Notes: generated by a model not told the origin, from the sequence alone. A stretch of DNA of 39,644 nucleotides from Lachnospiraceae bacterium UBA4338 (GCA_002393735.1 DGTK01000007.1:236987-276630), one strand, 5' to 3'. Positions 16,665 through 24,078 are shown, counted from the stretch's first letter. Numbers and translations: made by a program.

Positions 16665-17768
16665 TTAATCCGTAATATCTATATCCGGCGAAATCTCAAA
16701 TTCGTAATCCGGATATAACTTTTTCGCGGTTTCATAGGCAATTTTCAAGCCTTCGCCAAAATCAATATCAAAGCTTATAACCAGGTCAAATCTTGCATTC
16801 CTGGTCTCAGTATCAATGTAGAAACCATGCATCTGGATAGCCCAGTCATTCTTAAGAATCTCTCTCATAAGATTATCTCTCATCTGAGCCGCCTCGTCAT
16901 TTCCCGTATTATATGAATAAACGCCAACCGCCGTCATAATGATTCCGGTTTCTGCGTAAACCTTCTTCTCAATCTGCCTTGTAAGCACATCCATCTCGGC
17001 AACGCTCATGGTATCCGGCACTTCGACATGAATCGAACCATAATCCCTCTCCGGTCCGTAATTATATAAAAATAAGTCGTACGCTCCTCTTACATCAGGC
17101 ATTTCGCGAACCAGTTTTTTGATTTTAAGAGTAAGCTCGGTGTCGGCTCTTCTGCCTAAGATTTCATCAAGAGTCTCGAGCAGCATTTCGACACCTGCCT
17201 TAACAATAAAGCACGCTATCAAAATTCCCACGTAAGCTTCCAGAGATAACCCTGTAAAGAATGAAATGCCTGCTGAAACCAGAACCGACAATGACAAAAT
17301 ACTGTCAAAAAGTGCATCCTTGCCGGATGCTTCCAAAGCTCCGGAATTAACCTTCTTGCCCTGTCCTTTAACATAATTTCCAAGGATGAATTTAACAACT
17401 ACGGCAACTGCAATGATAATTAATGAAACCACGCTGTATTCAGGCTTCTCCGGCGAGAAAATCTTCTTGATTGACTCAACGCCTGAGGTGATTCCTGCAT
17501 AGATAACGAGCGCTGCCACCACCAAAGCTGTGATATATTCTATTCTTCCAACTCCCAAAGGATGTTTCCTTGTAGGCTTCTTATTGGCAATTTTGGTGCC
17601 GATAATGGTAACAATCGAAGATATTGCATCCGAAAGATTATTAACCGCATCAAGCACAACCGCAATGGAGTTGGAAAGGATTCCCACTCCCGCTTTAAAA
17701 ATCACCAGCAAAATATTCGTCACAATGCCTATCACACTGGTTCTGACTATAACTTTTTCTCTATCCAT
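16665..17768 (-). CDS. Cation diffusion facilitator (CDF) transporter
   Basis: 367 residues. Five to six membrane segments fill residues about 10-200. Metal site residues appear as DAVNN in the second helix (about 39-43) and KDALFD (about 150-156). These acidic/Asn-type sites, rather than His-Asp, are more usual in Mn- or Fe-type CDFs, but the metal cannot be fixed by eye. The cytoplasmic C-terminal domain is longer than in minimal CDFs and carries a second alpha/beta part. It starts 9 bases after surE, so the two share a transcript. Confidence 0.9.
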   Translation of the reverse strand: MDREKVIVRTSVIGIVTNILLVIFKAGVGILSNSIAVVLDAVNNLSDAISSIVTIIGTKIANKKPTRKHPLGVGRIEYITALVVAALVIYAGITSGVESIKKIFSPEKPEYSVVSLIIIAVAVVVKFILGNYVKGQGKKVNSGALEASGKDALFDSILSLSVLVSAGISFFTGLSLEAYVGILIACFIVKAGVEMLLETLDEILGRRADTELTLKIKKLVREMPDVRGAYDLFLYNYGPERDYGSIHVEVPDTMSVAEMDVLTRQIEKKVYAETGIIMTAVGVYSYNTGNDEAAQMRDNLMREILKNDWAIQMHGFYIDTETRNARFDLVISFDIDFGEGLKIAYETAKKLYPDYEFEISPDIDITD

Positions 17769-17777
17769 TTTTGCTCC

Positions 17778-18488
17778 TTAAGAAATATTATTTACTATTC
17801 CAACCGTAACCTGATCATGAATTACTCCATAAAGATCAGTGCCTTTTGAAGCATTCCAGTTACGCTTTCCATCCACCATGAATTCTATTTTGCCATCAGC
17901 ATATTCTTCCTGGGTGTAGCCGTCTTTGTAAAACTCATCCGTAGATACAACCACATTTTCAAGAATACCTTTGCATTCACTAAGTGGACAGTTAGGGAAG
18001 TTGATATTCCAGATCTGTCTTTTATTAAGTGGCTTCTTCATAACATCAACAAGAATATCCTCAATATACTTATCAGTAACTTCATGCATTATTTTATTGC
18101 CTTCTGAAAAAGCAATTGACTGTATACCCTGAAAAGCCCCTTCCAAAGCGGCGCCACAGGTCGCTGAATACTGTATATCAGAGCCTACATTATATCCGTT
18201 GTTAATTCCCGATAACAGATAATCAGGCTTACCCGGAACTATGTTAAGCACGCCTACTCTTACGCAGTCTGTAGGCTGTGCATTACAGGCATAAGCCTCC
18301 ACACCTTCTACCGGAAAATCAACTTTCCAAACATGAAACTCATGTCTTATTGTAACGCTGTGTGATACGCCGCTTCTTTGTGAATCAGGCGCCACAACCC
18401 ATACATCGCCATATTTTTTAGCAATTCTTGCAAGACGGACAAGACCGTCTGCATTTATTCCATCATCATTAGTTAATAAGAACTTCAC
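17778..18488 (-). CDS. surE: 5'/3'-nucleotidase SurE
   Basis: 236 residues. The metal-binding NDDG motif is at residues 7-10, followed by the conserved APDSQRSGVSHSVT (about 33-46) and SGINNGYNVG (about 93-102). It dephosphorylates nucleoside monophosphates and short polyphosphates. The start is GTG (18486-18488), fixed by AAAAAGGAG upstream. A promoter with TATAAT at 18518-18523 and an extended TG lies upstream, back to back with the hydE promoter. Confidence 0.94.
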   Translation of the reverse strand: MKFLLTNDDGINADGLVRLARIAKKYGDVWVVAPDSQRSGVSHSVTIRHEFHVWKVDFPVEGVEAYACNAQPTDCVRVGVLNIVPGKPDYLLSGINNGYNVGSDIQYSATCGAALEGAFQGIQSIAFSEGNKIMHEVTDKYIEDILVDVMKKPLNKRQIWNINFPNCPLSECKGILENVVVSTDEFYKDGYTQEEYADGKIEFMVDGKRNWNASKGTDLYGVIHDQVTVGIVNNIS

Positions 18489-18535
18489 TATTAATCTCCT
18501 TTTTACGCACTCTCAACATTATAACATACTTATTG

Positions 18536-18564
18536 TTGTTACAAATAAAAACTTATTATATAAT
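18536..18564 (+). promoter_or_regulatory. hydE promoter
   Basis: TTGTTA (18536-18541), 17 bp, TATAAT (18559-18564). The divergent surE -10 lies at 18518-18523, so the two promoters are closely packed. Confidence 0.65.
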
Positions 18565-18588
18565 TACATTGTTTGAAATGAGGAAATT

Positions 18589-19632
18589 ATGGATAAGAAT
18601 TTTTTGATTGATAAATTACATAATGACAAAAATTTAAGTGATGAAGAATTAAGATTTTTAATTGAGGATGATTCTTCGGATGAGTATCTTTTTGAAATTG
18701 CTGACCAAGTCCGCAAGGAGCACTACGGCACGGATGTATATCTTCGTGGTTTAATCGAGTTTACCAACTACTGCCGTAACAACTGCTACTATTGTGGTAT
18801 CAGGCGTGATAACAAAAACGTGGACAGATACCGTTTAACCAAAGATGAAATTATGCTTTGCTGTGAAGAAGGCCGCGCTCTTGGTTACCGCACCTTCGTA
18901 CTTCAGGGCGGTGAGGACATGTCCTATAAGGATGAGGATATGTGCGATATTATTCGTACAATACGTGCCAAATACCCGGACTGCGCCATTACTCTTTCCA
19001 TCGGTGAGCGTTCATATGACTCATATAAAGCTTATTACGAGGCCGGTGCAAACAGATACTTATTAAGACATGAAACCGCTAATGAAGAGCATTATGCGCG
19101 TCTTCATCCGGCTGAACTGTCATTAAAAAACAGGAAAGAATGTTTATATAACCTTAAAAAAATCGGCTACCAGATTGGTACCGGTTTTATGGTGGGTTCC
19201 CCTTATCAGACTACTGATAACATAATTGAAGACATAAGATTTATGCAGGATTTAATGCCTGACATGATAGGAATCGGCCCATATTTAAGGCATGCGGATA
19301 CACCTTTTGCAGACATGGAAAATGGAAGTTACAAACTAACATTAAGATTAATTGCAATGCTTCGTCTTCTCTTCCCTTATGCCTTGATACCTGCCACCAC
19401 CGCCCTTGGAACCATTAATCCAACTGGCCGTGAACAAGGTCTCAAAGCCGGAGCCAATGTTATTATGCCTAACCTCTCTCCTGTCAGCGTGCGTAAACTC
19501 TACACACTCTACGACAACAAGATTTGCTTAGGGGACGAATCCGCAGCCTGCCGCAACTGCCTGGAAGTCAGGGTTAAAAGCGCAGGATATCAGATTGCTG
19601 ATTCAAGAGGGGATGTGAAAAGATATAATTAA
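18589..19632 (+). CDS. hydE: [FeFe]-hydrogenase maturation radical SAM protein HydE
   Basis: 347 residues. A radical SAM enzyme that helps build the diiron subcluster (H-cluster) of [FeFe] hydrogenase. The cluster motif is C62RNNC66YYC69, followed by GGED, IGERS and a TIM-barrel of the HydE/BioB class. Length and the PNLSPVSVRKLYTLYDNK ending fit HydE. GAGGAAATT precedes the ATG. No hydF, hydG or hydrogenase gene is in the window. Its stop is three bases from the stop of the convergent upp. Confidence 0.92.
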   Translation: MDKNFLIDKLHNDKNLSDEELRFLIEDDSSDEYLFEIADQVRKEHYGTDVYLRGLIEFTNYCRNNCYYCGIRRDNKNVDRYRLTKDEIMLCCEEGRALGYRTFVLQGGEDMSYKDEDMCDIIRTIRAKYPDCAITLSIGERSYDSYKAYYEAGANRYLLRHETANEEHYARLHPAELSLKNRKECLYNLKKIGYQIGTGFMVGSPYQTTDNIIEDIRFMQDLMPDMIGIGPYLRHADTPFADMENGSYKLTLRLIAMLRLLFPYALIPATTALGTINPTGREQGLKAGANVIMPNLSPVSVRKLYTLYDNKICLGDESAACRNCLEVRVKSAGYQIADSRGDVKRYN

Positions 19633-19635
19633 TAT

Positions 19636-20265
19636 TTATTTCGTTCCAAATATTCTGTCTCCTGCATCTCCAAGTCCTGGAACAATATATTTATTCTCAT
19701 TTAGTTTTTCATCTAAAGCACCAACATAAATATCTATATCAGGGTGGTCTTTACTGATTCTCTCAAGGCCTTCCGGCGCTGCAATAATGCATAAGAAATG
19801 TATTTTCCTGCATCCTTTGTCCTTAAGCATTTTAATGGCTGCAGATGATGATCCGCCGGTTGCCAGCATAGGGTCAACCACAAACACTTCTCTTTCCTCT
19901 ATATCCTCCGGCAGCTTACAGTAATACTCTTCCGGCTCATGGGTTTCTTCATTTCTCTGAAGACCTATATGTCCAACTTTAGCTGTCGGTATCATGGTAA
20001 GTATTCCATCCACCATTCCAAGACCGGCTCTTAATATTGGAATAACAGCCATTTTCTTGCCTTTAAGTGCCTTAACTTTGGTCTTGCATATAGGAGTTTC
20101 AATCTCCACCTCATCAAGTTCCAAATCCCTGGTTGCCTCATAACACATAAGCATCGCTATCTCGCTTATATTATCCCTGAAGTCCTTGGTCCCTGTTTCT
20201 TTTCTTCTGATTATTCCAATTTTATGCTGAACAAGCGGATGATCCATTATAACAATTTTACCCAT
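19636..20265 (-). CDS. upp: Uracil phosphoribosyltransferase
   Basis: 209 residues. Salvage enzyme making UMP from uracil and PRPP. The PRPP loop VDPMLATGGS is at about 130, and the C terminus IVPGLGDAGDRIFGTK is diagnostic. The ATG at 20265 has GGAG about nine bases upstream; the ATG at 20271 is too close to it. A promoter candidate TTGAAG, 17 bp, TATAAT (minus strand, about 20288-20316) overlaps the hairpin at 20303-20328. Confidence 0.95.
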   Translation of the reverse strand: MGKIVIMDHPLVQHKIGIIRRKETGTKDFRDNISEIAMLMCYEATRDLELDEVEIETPICKTKVKALKGKKMAVIPILRAGLGMVDGILTMIPTAKVGHIGLQRNEETHEPEEYYCKLPEDIEEREVFVVDPMLATGGSSSAAIKMLKDKGCRKIHFLCIIAAPEGLERISKDHPDIDIYVGALDEKLNENKYIVPGLGDAGDRIFGTK

Positions 20266-20302
20266 AATCATATCTCCTTTTGAGATTAATTATATATTAA
20301 AA

Positions 20303-20328
20303 GCCCGATTGCTTCAATTAAACCGGGC
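20303..20328 (-). terminator. GCCCG-type hairpin upstream of upp
   Basis: Stem GCCCGGTT / AATCGGGC with one mismatch, followed by TTTTAAT on the minus strand. It is nearly the same sequence as the hairpin at 24505-24530. It could end minus-strand readthrough before upp; a promoter for upp overlaps it. Confidence 0.5.
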
Positions 20329-20349
20329 CATATACTTTTAATAATATCA

Positions 20350-20455
20350 TTGACAGTTCACTTTCTTTTGTGATATTGTCATAAAATAGAAATGGGTTTT
20401 TTACCGTATGTGTTATGTTTATTAACAGCTAGGCGGGTTGCTCGTTTCTTTTTTT
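20350..20455 (+). ncRNA. Predicted small RNA 2 with promoter
   Basis: Promoter TTGACA (20350-20355), 18 bp, TATTGT (20374-20379). Eight bases later the sequence AGAAATGGGTTTT begins at 20388. A 3' arm CTCGTTTCT (20441-20449) pairs with AGAAATGGG through G-U pairs and runs into seven T residues. It shares both ends with small RNA 1 (20918-20979), but the middle differs. The 3' half is antisense to the nuclease remnant at 20422-20481. Confidence 0.4.
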
Positions 20456-20481
20456 ATGTTCATAATATCATACAAATATAT
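20422..20481 (-). pseudogene. 3' remnant of a second BECR nuclease gene
   Basis: The minus strand reads IYLYDIMNIKKETSNPPSC and stop. This matches the end of the intact nuclease at 20946 (KYLYDVMNIKKEMSSLFQS). Upstream sequence jumps directly to the double-terminator block, so the rest of the gene is deleted. It marks a former second copy of the cassette. Confidence 0.75.
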
Positions 20482-20498
20482 GCTTTTCTAATTTAATT

Positions 20499-20558
20499 AA
20501 AAAACGGGGCAAAATGCCCCGTTTCCGGCATAAAAAACGGGGCAAAATGCCCCGTTTT
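20499..20558. terminator. Double bidirectional terminator block A
   Basis: Two tandem, almost identical hairpins (ACGGGGC / GCCCCGT with an AAAAT loop), each flanked by A-run and T-run, at 20499-20524 and 20532-20558. The same block recurs at 21861-21920. It directly abuts the stop of the 79-residue ORF. Confidence 0.85.
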
Positions 20559-20796
20559 ATATATTTAATAATCCAAGAGGATTACCGTTCAACTCTTCTT
20601 TCAGCATATCTAATACCGCTTCTCGAGACTCTAAATATAATTCTGTTTCAGAATCCATAAGTGCTGTATATACTGCAGTTTTCAATAATAATTCCAGTGC
20701 ATCATTGCTAGAACATTTTTTTATTATCATAATATTCTCAACAAGATAAGATGCAATATCCTTCATTGCTTTTTTTTGATGCGAACTTAATATCAT
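20557..20796 (-). CDS. Small uncharacterised protein (79 residues)
   Basis: Predicted mostly helical, with the pattern SSNDALELLLKTAVYTALMDSETELYLESREAVLDMLKEEL. Small proteins with a TELYLES-like motif are common in Lachnospiraceae and are usually annotated as hypothetical; some lie beside toxin-antitoxin genes. GGAG is only two bases before the ATG. It sits downstream of the nuclease gene and directly before terminator block A, so it may be part of the same cassette. I do not assign a function. Confidence 0.6.
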   Translation of the reverse strand: MILSSHQKKAMKDIASYLVENIMIIKKCSSNDALELLLKTAVYTALMDSETELYLESREAVLDMLKEELNGNPLGLLNI

Positions 20797-20881
20797 AACT
20801 CCACAACCTGCCTTCTATTTTTATCAAAACATATACTTGCAATTTTCTTATTAATTAATTATCAGTTTTTTTGAAAAACTA

Positions 20882-20979
20882 TTGATTTATTTCATTTATT
20901 CAATTATCATCAATATTAGAAATGGGTTTTCCACTGAGTAAGGTCTTACGACTGGAAAAGGCTACTCATTTCTTTTTTT
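20882..20979 (+). ncRNA. Predicted small RNA 1 with promoter, antisense to the nuclease 3' end
   Basis: Promoter TTGATT (20882-20887), 17 bp, TATCAT (20905-20910). The predicted 62-base RNA starts at 20918. It folds into one long hairpin: AGAAATGGG with CTCATTTCT, TTTTCCA (20927-20933) with TGGAAAA (20953-20959), and GTAAG with CTTAC, followed by seven T residues. Its 3' half (20946-20979) is antisense to the last codons of the nuclease gene. Expression is untested; the hairpin could alternatively be only a terminator. Confidence 0.45.
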
Positions 20980-21482
20980 ATGTTCATAACGTCATACAAA
21001 TATTTTTTATTATCTTCAGCATGTCTGATTATCATAGCCACATGAAAGACATTATATCTTTCAACCTCGCCTTCATTGCTTAAAACCGGCAATGCAAATC
21101 TTGATTCATATCTATACCATCCATACTTTGCGTCTTTTTTATGCTTGTTTTTGGAATTTGGTGTAAATCGTTTTTCTGTCGCTGTCTCAACCAGTTCAGG
21201 AATACCCTGGGCTGCATTTGCTTTTGCTTTTGCATTTGCACCCTTCAAAATATTAGTATACTCTGAATGCGCATATTCATCCGGAAGATCTGTCCCAATA
21301 TAGATAATCTCTTTTGATTCTGCAATCGTATAAAACTCTCCAACATAACGCCTTAAGTATTCCTCAACATCATTCCACTTAATAGATTGTTTTCCCTTGA
21401 ATAGTATATCGTTTATAACAACAATATTGTGTCCGTTAGTATCCTTAATCACTGATACATTTCGCTTTGATATTTCCTTCAA
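20946..21482 (-). CDS. BECR-fold (phage Barnase/EndoU/ColicinE5-D/RelE-like) nuclease, toxin candidate
   Basis: 178 residues. The C-terminal part (about 105-178), with YRYESRFALPV, RYNVFHVAMIIRHAED and YLYDVMNIKKE, resembles the PBECR nuclease domains found at the ends of phage MuF and polymorphic toxin proteins. Here it is a short stand-alone protein with a Lys/Ala-rich centre. The start is TTG (21480-21482) and overlaps the stop of the HTH gene in TTGA, so translation is coupled and probably weak, as expected for a toxin. A predicted convergent small RNA overlaps its 3' end. RNase activity is inferred from fold resemblance only. Confidence 0.65.
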   Translation of the reverse strand: MKEISKRNVSVIKDTNGHNIVVINDILFKGKQSIKWNDVEEYLRRYVGEFYTIAESKEIIYIGTDLPDEYAHSEYTNILKGANAKAKANAAQGIPELVETATEKRFTPNSKNKHKKDAKYGWYRYESRFALPVLSNEGEVERYNVFHVAMIIRHAEDNKKYLYDVMNIKKEMSSLFQS

Positions 21483-21760
21483 CCTTCCGTTCTCCTTTTA
21501 TTCAATTCATTATAATAAGACAAATACCGATACGCCGTGCGTCTACTCATTCCACCCTCTTCAACAATTTCCATAATTTTCATTCCACTTTCATATTTAG
21601 CAGCAAAATCCTTATATGAATTCATCCATGCTTCATCATGCTTTTTTCGTCCTCCAAGATTACGATTACGAAGTTTTTCATTTTCTGCCTTTAGTTCGGA
21701 GACTTCTTTTTCCAGTTCCTTTATTCTTTTAAGCGCATCTTCTAATTTTTCAATTTTCAT
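21479..21760 (-). CDS. Coiled-coil HTH protein, putative antitoxin/autoregulator
   Basis: 93 residues. The N-terminal 38 residues form a heptad coiled coil (LEDALKRIKELEKEVSELKA). A GGRKKHDE linker leads to a C-terminal helix-turn-helix (GMKIMEIVEEGGMSRRTAYRYLSYY) of the resolvase-like type. The ATG at 21760 lies 6-7 bases after GAGGTGG. The gene is immediately upstream of, and overlaps, the nuclease gene, in the order antitoxin-toxin. Two copies of a 22-bp operator-like element flank its promoter. DNA binding is well supported; neutralisation of the nuclease is inference. Confidence 0.7.
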   Translation of the reverse strand: MKIEKLEDALKRIKELEKEVSELKAENEKLRNRNLGGRKKHDEAWMNSYKDFAAKYESGMKIMEIVEEGGMSRRTAYRYLSYYNELNKRRTEG

Positions 21761-21763
21761 TCT

Positions 21764-21830
21764 GTGCCACCTCGTTTTCTGACACAATTATAATTCTGTT
21801 GTCATATTGTGTCAACTTGTTTTTTGACAC
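21764..21830 (-). promoter_or_regulatory. Consensus promoter with two 22-bp operator repeats
   Basis: TTGACA (21810-21815), 17 bp, TATAAT (21787-21792): a perfect consensus promoter. Two related 22-bp elements lie at 21764-21785 and 21809-21830 (18 of 22 bases identical, 45-bp period). Each has the dyad GTGTCA...TG(A/G)CAC. One covers the -35 and the other the start site and ribosome binding site, which fits tight autorepression. Confidence 0.75.
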
Positions 21831-21860
21831 TAATATTTAATTATGCTTTTCTAATTTATT

Positions 21861-21920
21861 AAAAAACGTGGCATTTTGCCCCGTTTTCGGCACAAAAAAC
21901 GGGGCAAAATGCCCCGTTTT
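21861..21920. terminator. Double bidirectional terminator block A'
   Basis: Second copy of the tandem hairpin pair, at 21861-21887 (one stem mismatch) and 21894-21920. About 15 bases of flanking sequence (ATGCTTTTCTAATTTA) are also shared with block A, then the two copies diverge. Confidence 0.85.
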
Positions 21921-21925
21921 CCAAA

Positions 21926-21958
21926 TTAAGTAATTGTTTTTATGTTCACAGCATCGCC
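21926..21958 (-). pseudogene. Possible third nuclease 3' remnant
   Basis: The minus strand can be read GDAVNIKTIT and stop, similar to the DVMNIKKE ending of the nuclease, in the same position relative to terminator block A' as the clear remnant has near block A. The match is short, so this is tentative. Confidence 0.3.
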
Positions 21959-21960
21959 TA

Positions 21961-22830
21961 TTACTCTGTAATCAATTCAACACCTGCATTCAAATATAAC
22001 CATTCATCTTCTTTTCCATGATACGACAGACTATCTGTATATTCATTATGTATTTCCTCTTTTGTTCCATTTTCAACCCAATCAAGAACAGTATCGCATT
22101 TAGATATATCAAGTTTCATTACATTCGTTTTAAATAATAGCAAATCCTTTAAATTATTGTTATTATCAAGTATTATGTTTTCCACAGAACAGTCGTATAA
22201 ATCTATAATTTCAATTTTTTTATTATTACTAAAATCTAATTCTTTAATACCGGTGTTACGTTGTAGCGAGACATTAATCAAGTTGGGGTTATTGCTTATA
22301 TCCAGTTCCTCTAATTGTCCTCCATCCATTGACAAAACCATAAGTTCCGAATTACTTCTAAAATCAATATCTACACCGGAATAGTTCATACAGTAAAACT
22401 CACGCAGATTTGTAAAAAACTCTATCCCTTTGCAATCAGAAACATCACTTAAATCAATATTAAAGCATCCATATTCATCCTTTTCTCCAACACCTATTTC
22501 TGTTACATTTAACATTTCATCTTCACTCAAGATATTATCATTATCTACGTCAAACTTGTTAGAAATATATTCTCGAAATATCGCATCAGGGAAATTCGTC
22601 TCATTAATTTCAATCTCTTTTGATTGTTCTTCTTGTATTTCTTTATTCTGCTCTTCGATTGCTTCTTCTACTTTTTCTTCCAACGTATATTCTGATGTTC
22701 CTACCACTTCTGTACTTTCTTCTACTCCCTCCGATTCATTTAAAACAATGTTATCGTTTGAATTTGATGAACATCCCATTATAAAAGCAATTAAAATTGC
22801 CGTTCCAAATATAATACTTTTTTTGTACAT
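21961..22830 (-). CDS. Lipoprotein with EF-hand/dockerin-like site and leucine-rich repeats
   Basis: 289 residues. The signal peptide MYKKSIIFGTAILIAFIMGC ends in a lipobox with Cys20. A Glu/Ser-rich linker follows (about 25-80). One calcium-loop sequence DVDNDNILSEDE (about 95-106) resembles an EF-hand or half dockerin. Residues about 120-255 form degenerate leucine-rich repeats with ordered L/I spacing and xLDISNN units. It should be anchored outside the membrane and act in binding. The ATG at 22830 has AAAGGAAA upstream; an in-frame extension to 22896 is unlikely. Confidence 0.8.
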   Translation of the reverse strand: MYKKSIIFGTAILIAFIMGCSSNSNDNIVLNESEGVEESTEVVGTSEYTLEEKVEEAIEEQNKEIQEEQSKEIEINETNFPDAIFREYISNKFDVDNDNILSEDEMLNVTEIGVGEKDEYGCFNIDLSDVSDCKGIEFFTNLREFYCMNYSGVDIDFRSNSELMVLSMDGGQLEELDISNNPNLINVSLQRNTGIKELDFSNNKKIEIIDLYDCSVENIILDNNNNLKDLLLFKTNVMKLDISKCDTVLDWVENGTKEEIHNEYTDSLSYHGKEDEWLYLNAGVELITE

Positions 22831-22872
22831 ATAGTTTCCTTTCAAACTTTTTCTCAACTGATAATAGAAAAA

Positions 22873-22903
22873 GAGGTGGAGACCATGGCCATCCACCTCT
22901 CAT
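22873..22903 (-). terminator. Terminator of the LysM gene
   Basis: Stem GAGGTGGA / TCCACCTC with an 11-nt loop. On the minus strand TTTTTC follows. It lies about 20 bases after the stop codon of the LysM gene. Confidence 0.85.
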
Positions 22904-22917
22904 AAATATAAATGTAA

Positions 22918-24018
22918 CTAGTACTTCAAAATCTTTCCTGCAATAATTAAATCAGGATTTTCAATATTGTTAGCGCTTACAAGATGCGATACGCTTACAT
23001 TAAGACTTGCTGCTATGGATGATAATGTATCTCCATCCTGAATTAAATACTCGCCATCACCAACAGTAACAGGAGCTGATGCGCTCTGAGTTGTTCCATA
23101 TATAGATGCAAGGTATAATGGACCATACCAAGGAATATTCTGGTCAGCAACTACTTTCTTACCGCCAATCTTGGTATTATAGGTCTTACCTTCTTCTGCA
23201 TAATAAACATTGTAATATAAAGTAACCTTAGGATTATCCTGTAAGAACTTCATAACTTCATAAGGAAGTGCAAAATTGCCATAGTATGTTACGCTCTGAT
23301 TGCCACCCTTAGCTGCTGCTTCCTGAAGTTTACCCATAAGATCATTAATTCCGTTCCAATCAGATACAGTTGATGTGCCTGCAGATGAATTGCTTTCCGG
23401 AGCAGGTGCACTGTTATCAGCAGCCGGTGTTGAATTGCTGTCTGAAGAAGGGGTTGAGCTGTCGCTTGATGAAGAATTGTTATCAAATATTCCAGGATAC
23501 TTTTCTTCCATATATGCTTTATATTTATCAACTAAACCATTATCAAGAACTCCTGAAAAAACTTCATCTGAATTGTCGTATTGACCGGATGTATCTTTTA
23601 CAACAACACCAAAAGTATATTTATGTCCAGCGTAATCACGTTTTGCAATGTTATAACCAATGCCCAAGCCACTGATTAAATAGTCTTTTCCTTTATCAGA
23701 TGTATACGAATCAACAAGAATGCCATCTTCATAAGTATTTACTGTAGTCTGGAGTTCCTTTCGAATCGCTGTTAATTTGCCACCTTCACCATCATAGTAA
23801 CTAGAAACGTCCCAAAATAAACTTACAATCTGCCCAGTCCAATTATCATTTTCCCCTACAATTCGCCCATTTTCATCAGTGTAATCGTACGCTAATTTTA
23901 AATTCGTCGGATTCGGCAACTTTTCTTTTGCAAACACTGTCATCGGCAACATAGCCGCAGCCAACAAAGTCAATGCAAAAATCAAACTAATTTTTTTTGA
24001 TATTTTTGTAATACTCAT
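22918..24018 (-). CDS. Secreted LysM-domain protein
   Basis: 366 residues. The signal peptide MSITKISKKISLIFALTLLAA...VFA is followed by a Fn3-like beta region (about 33-165), a Ser/Asn/Pro linker (about 178-220) and a second small domain. The C-terminal LysM domain shows YLIQDGDTLSSIAASLNVSVSHLVSANNI and GKILKY. LysM binds peptidoglycan glycans, so the protein is probably cell-wall attached. AAGGAGG precedes the ATG at 24018. The other domains are not recognised with confidence. Confidence 0.85.
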   Translation of the reverse strand: MSITKISKKISLIFALTLLAAAMLPMTVFAKEKLPNPTNLKLAYDYTDENGRIVGENDNWTGQIVSLFWDVSSYYDGEGGKLTAIRKELQTTVNTYEDGILVDSYTSDKGKDYLISGLGIGYNIAKRDYAGHKYTFGVVVKDTSGQYDNSDEVFSGVLDNGLVDKYKAYMEEKYPGIFDNNSSSSDSSTPSSDSNSTPAADNSAPAPESNSSAGTSTVSDWNGINDLMGKLQEAAAKGGNQSVTYYGNFALPYEVMKFLQDNPKVTLYYNVYYAEEGKTYNTKIGGKKVVADQNIPWYGPLYLASIYGTTQSASAPVTVGDGEYLIQDGDTLSSIAASLNVSVSHLVSANNIENPDLIIAGKILKY

Positions 24019-24049
24019 ATCACATTCCTCCTTTATTTTCATATTTGCT

Positions 24050-24078
24050 ATTATAATACATATGTATATTATTTTCAA
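24050..24078 (-). promoter_or_regulatory. Promoter of the LysM gene
   Basis: TTGAAA (24073-24078), 17 bp, TATAAT (24050-24055) on the minus strand. The -10 lies within TTGCTATTATAATA (plus strand, about 24046-24059), which equals 14 bases of the hipB operator at 38246. Confidence 0.7.

Noticed and set aside
18589..19632. HydE gene as biotin synthase (BioB)
   Set aside because: Length, CRNNCYYCG context and the C-terminal sequence fit HydE; BioB conserved cysteines and downstream motifs are missing.
21861..21920. Terminator blocks A and A' as integron attC sites
   Set aside because: They are simple symmetric hairpins with A and T runs, typical of terminators; no integrase or attC consensus is present.
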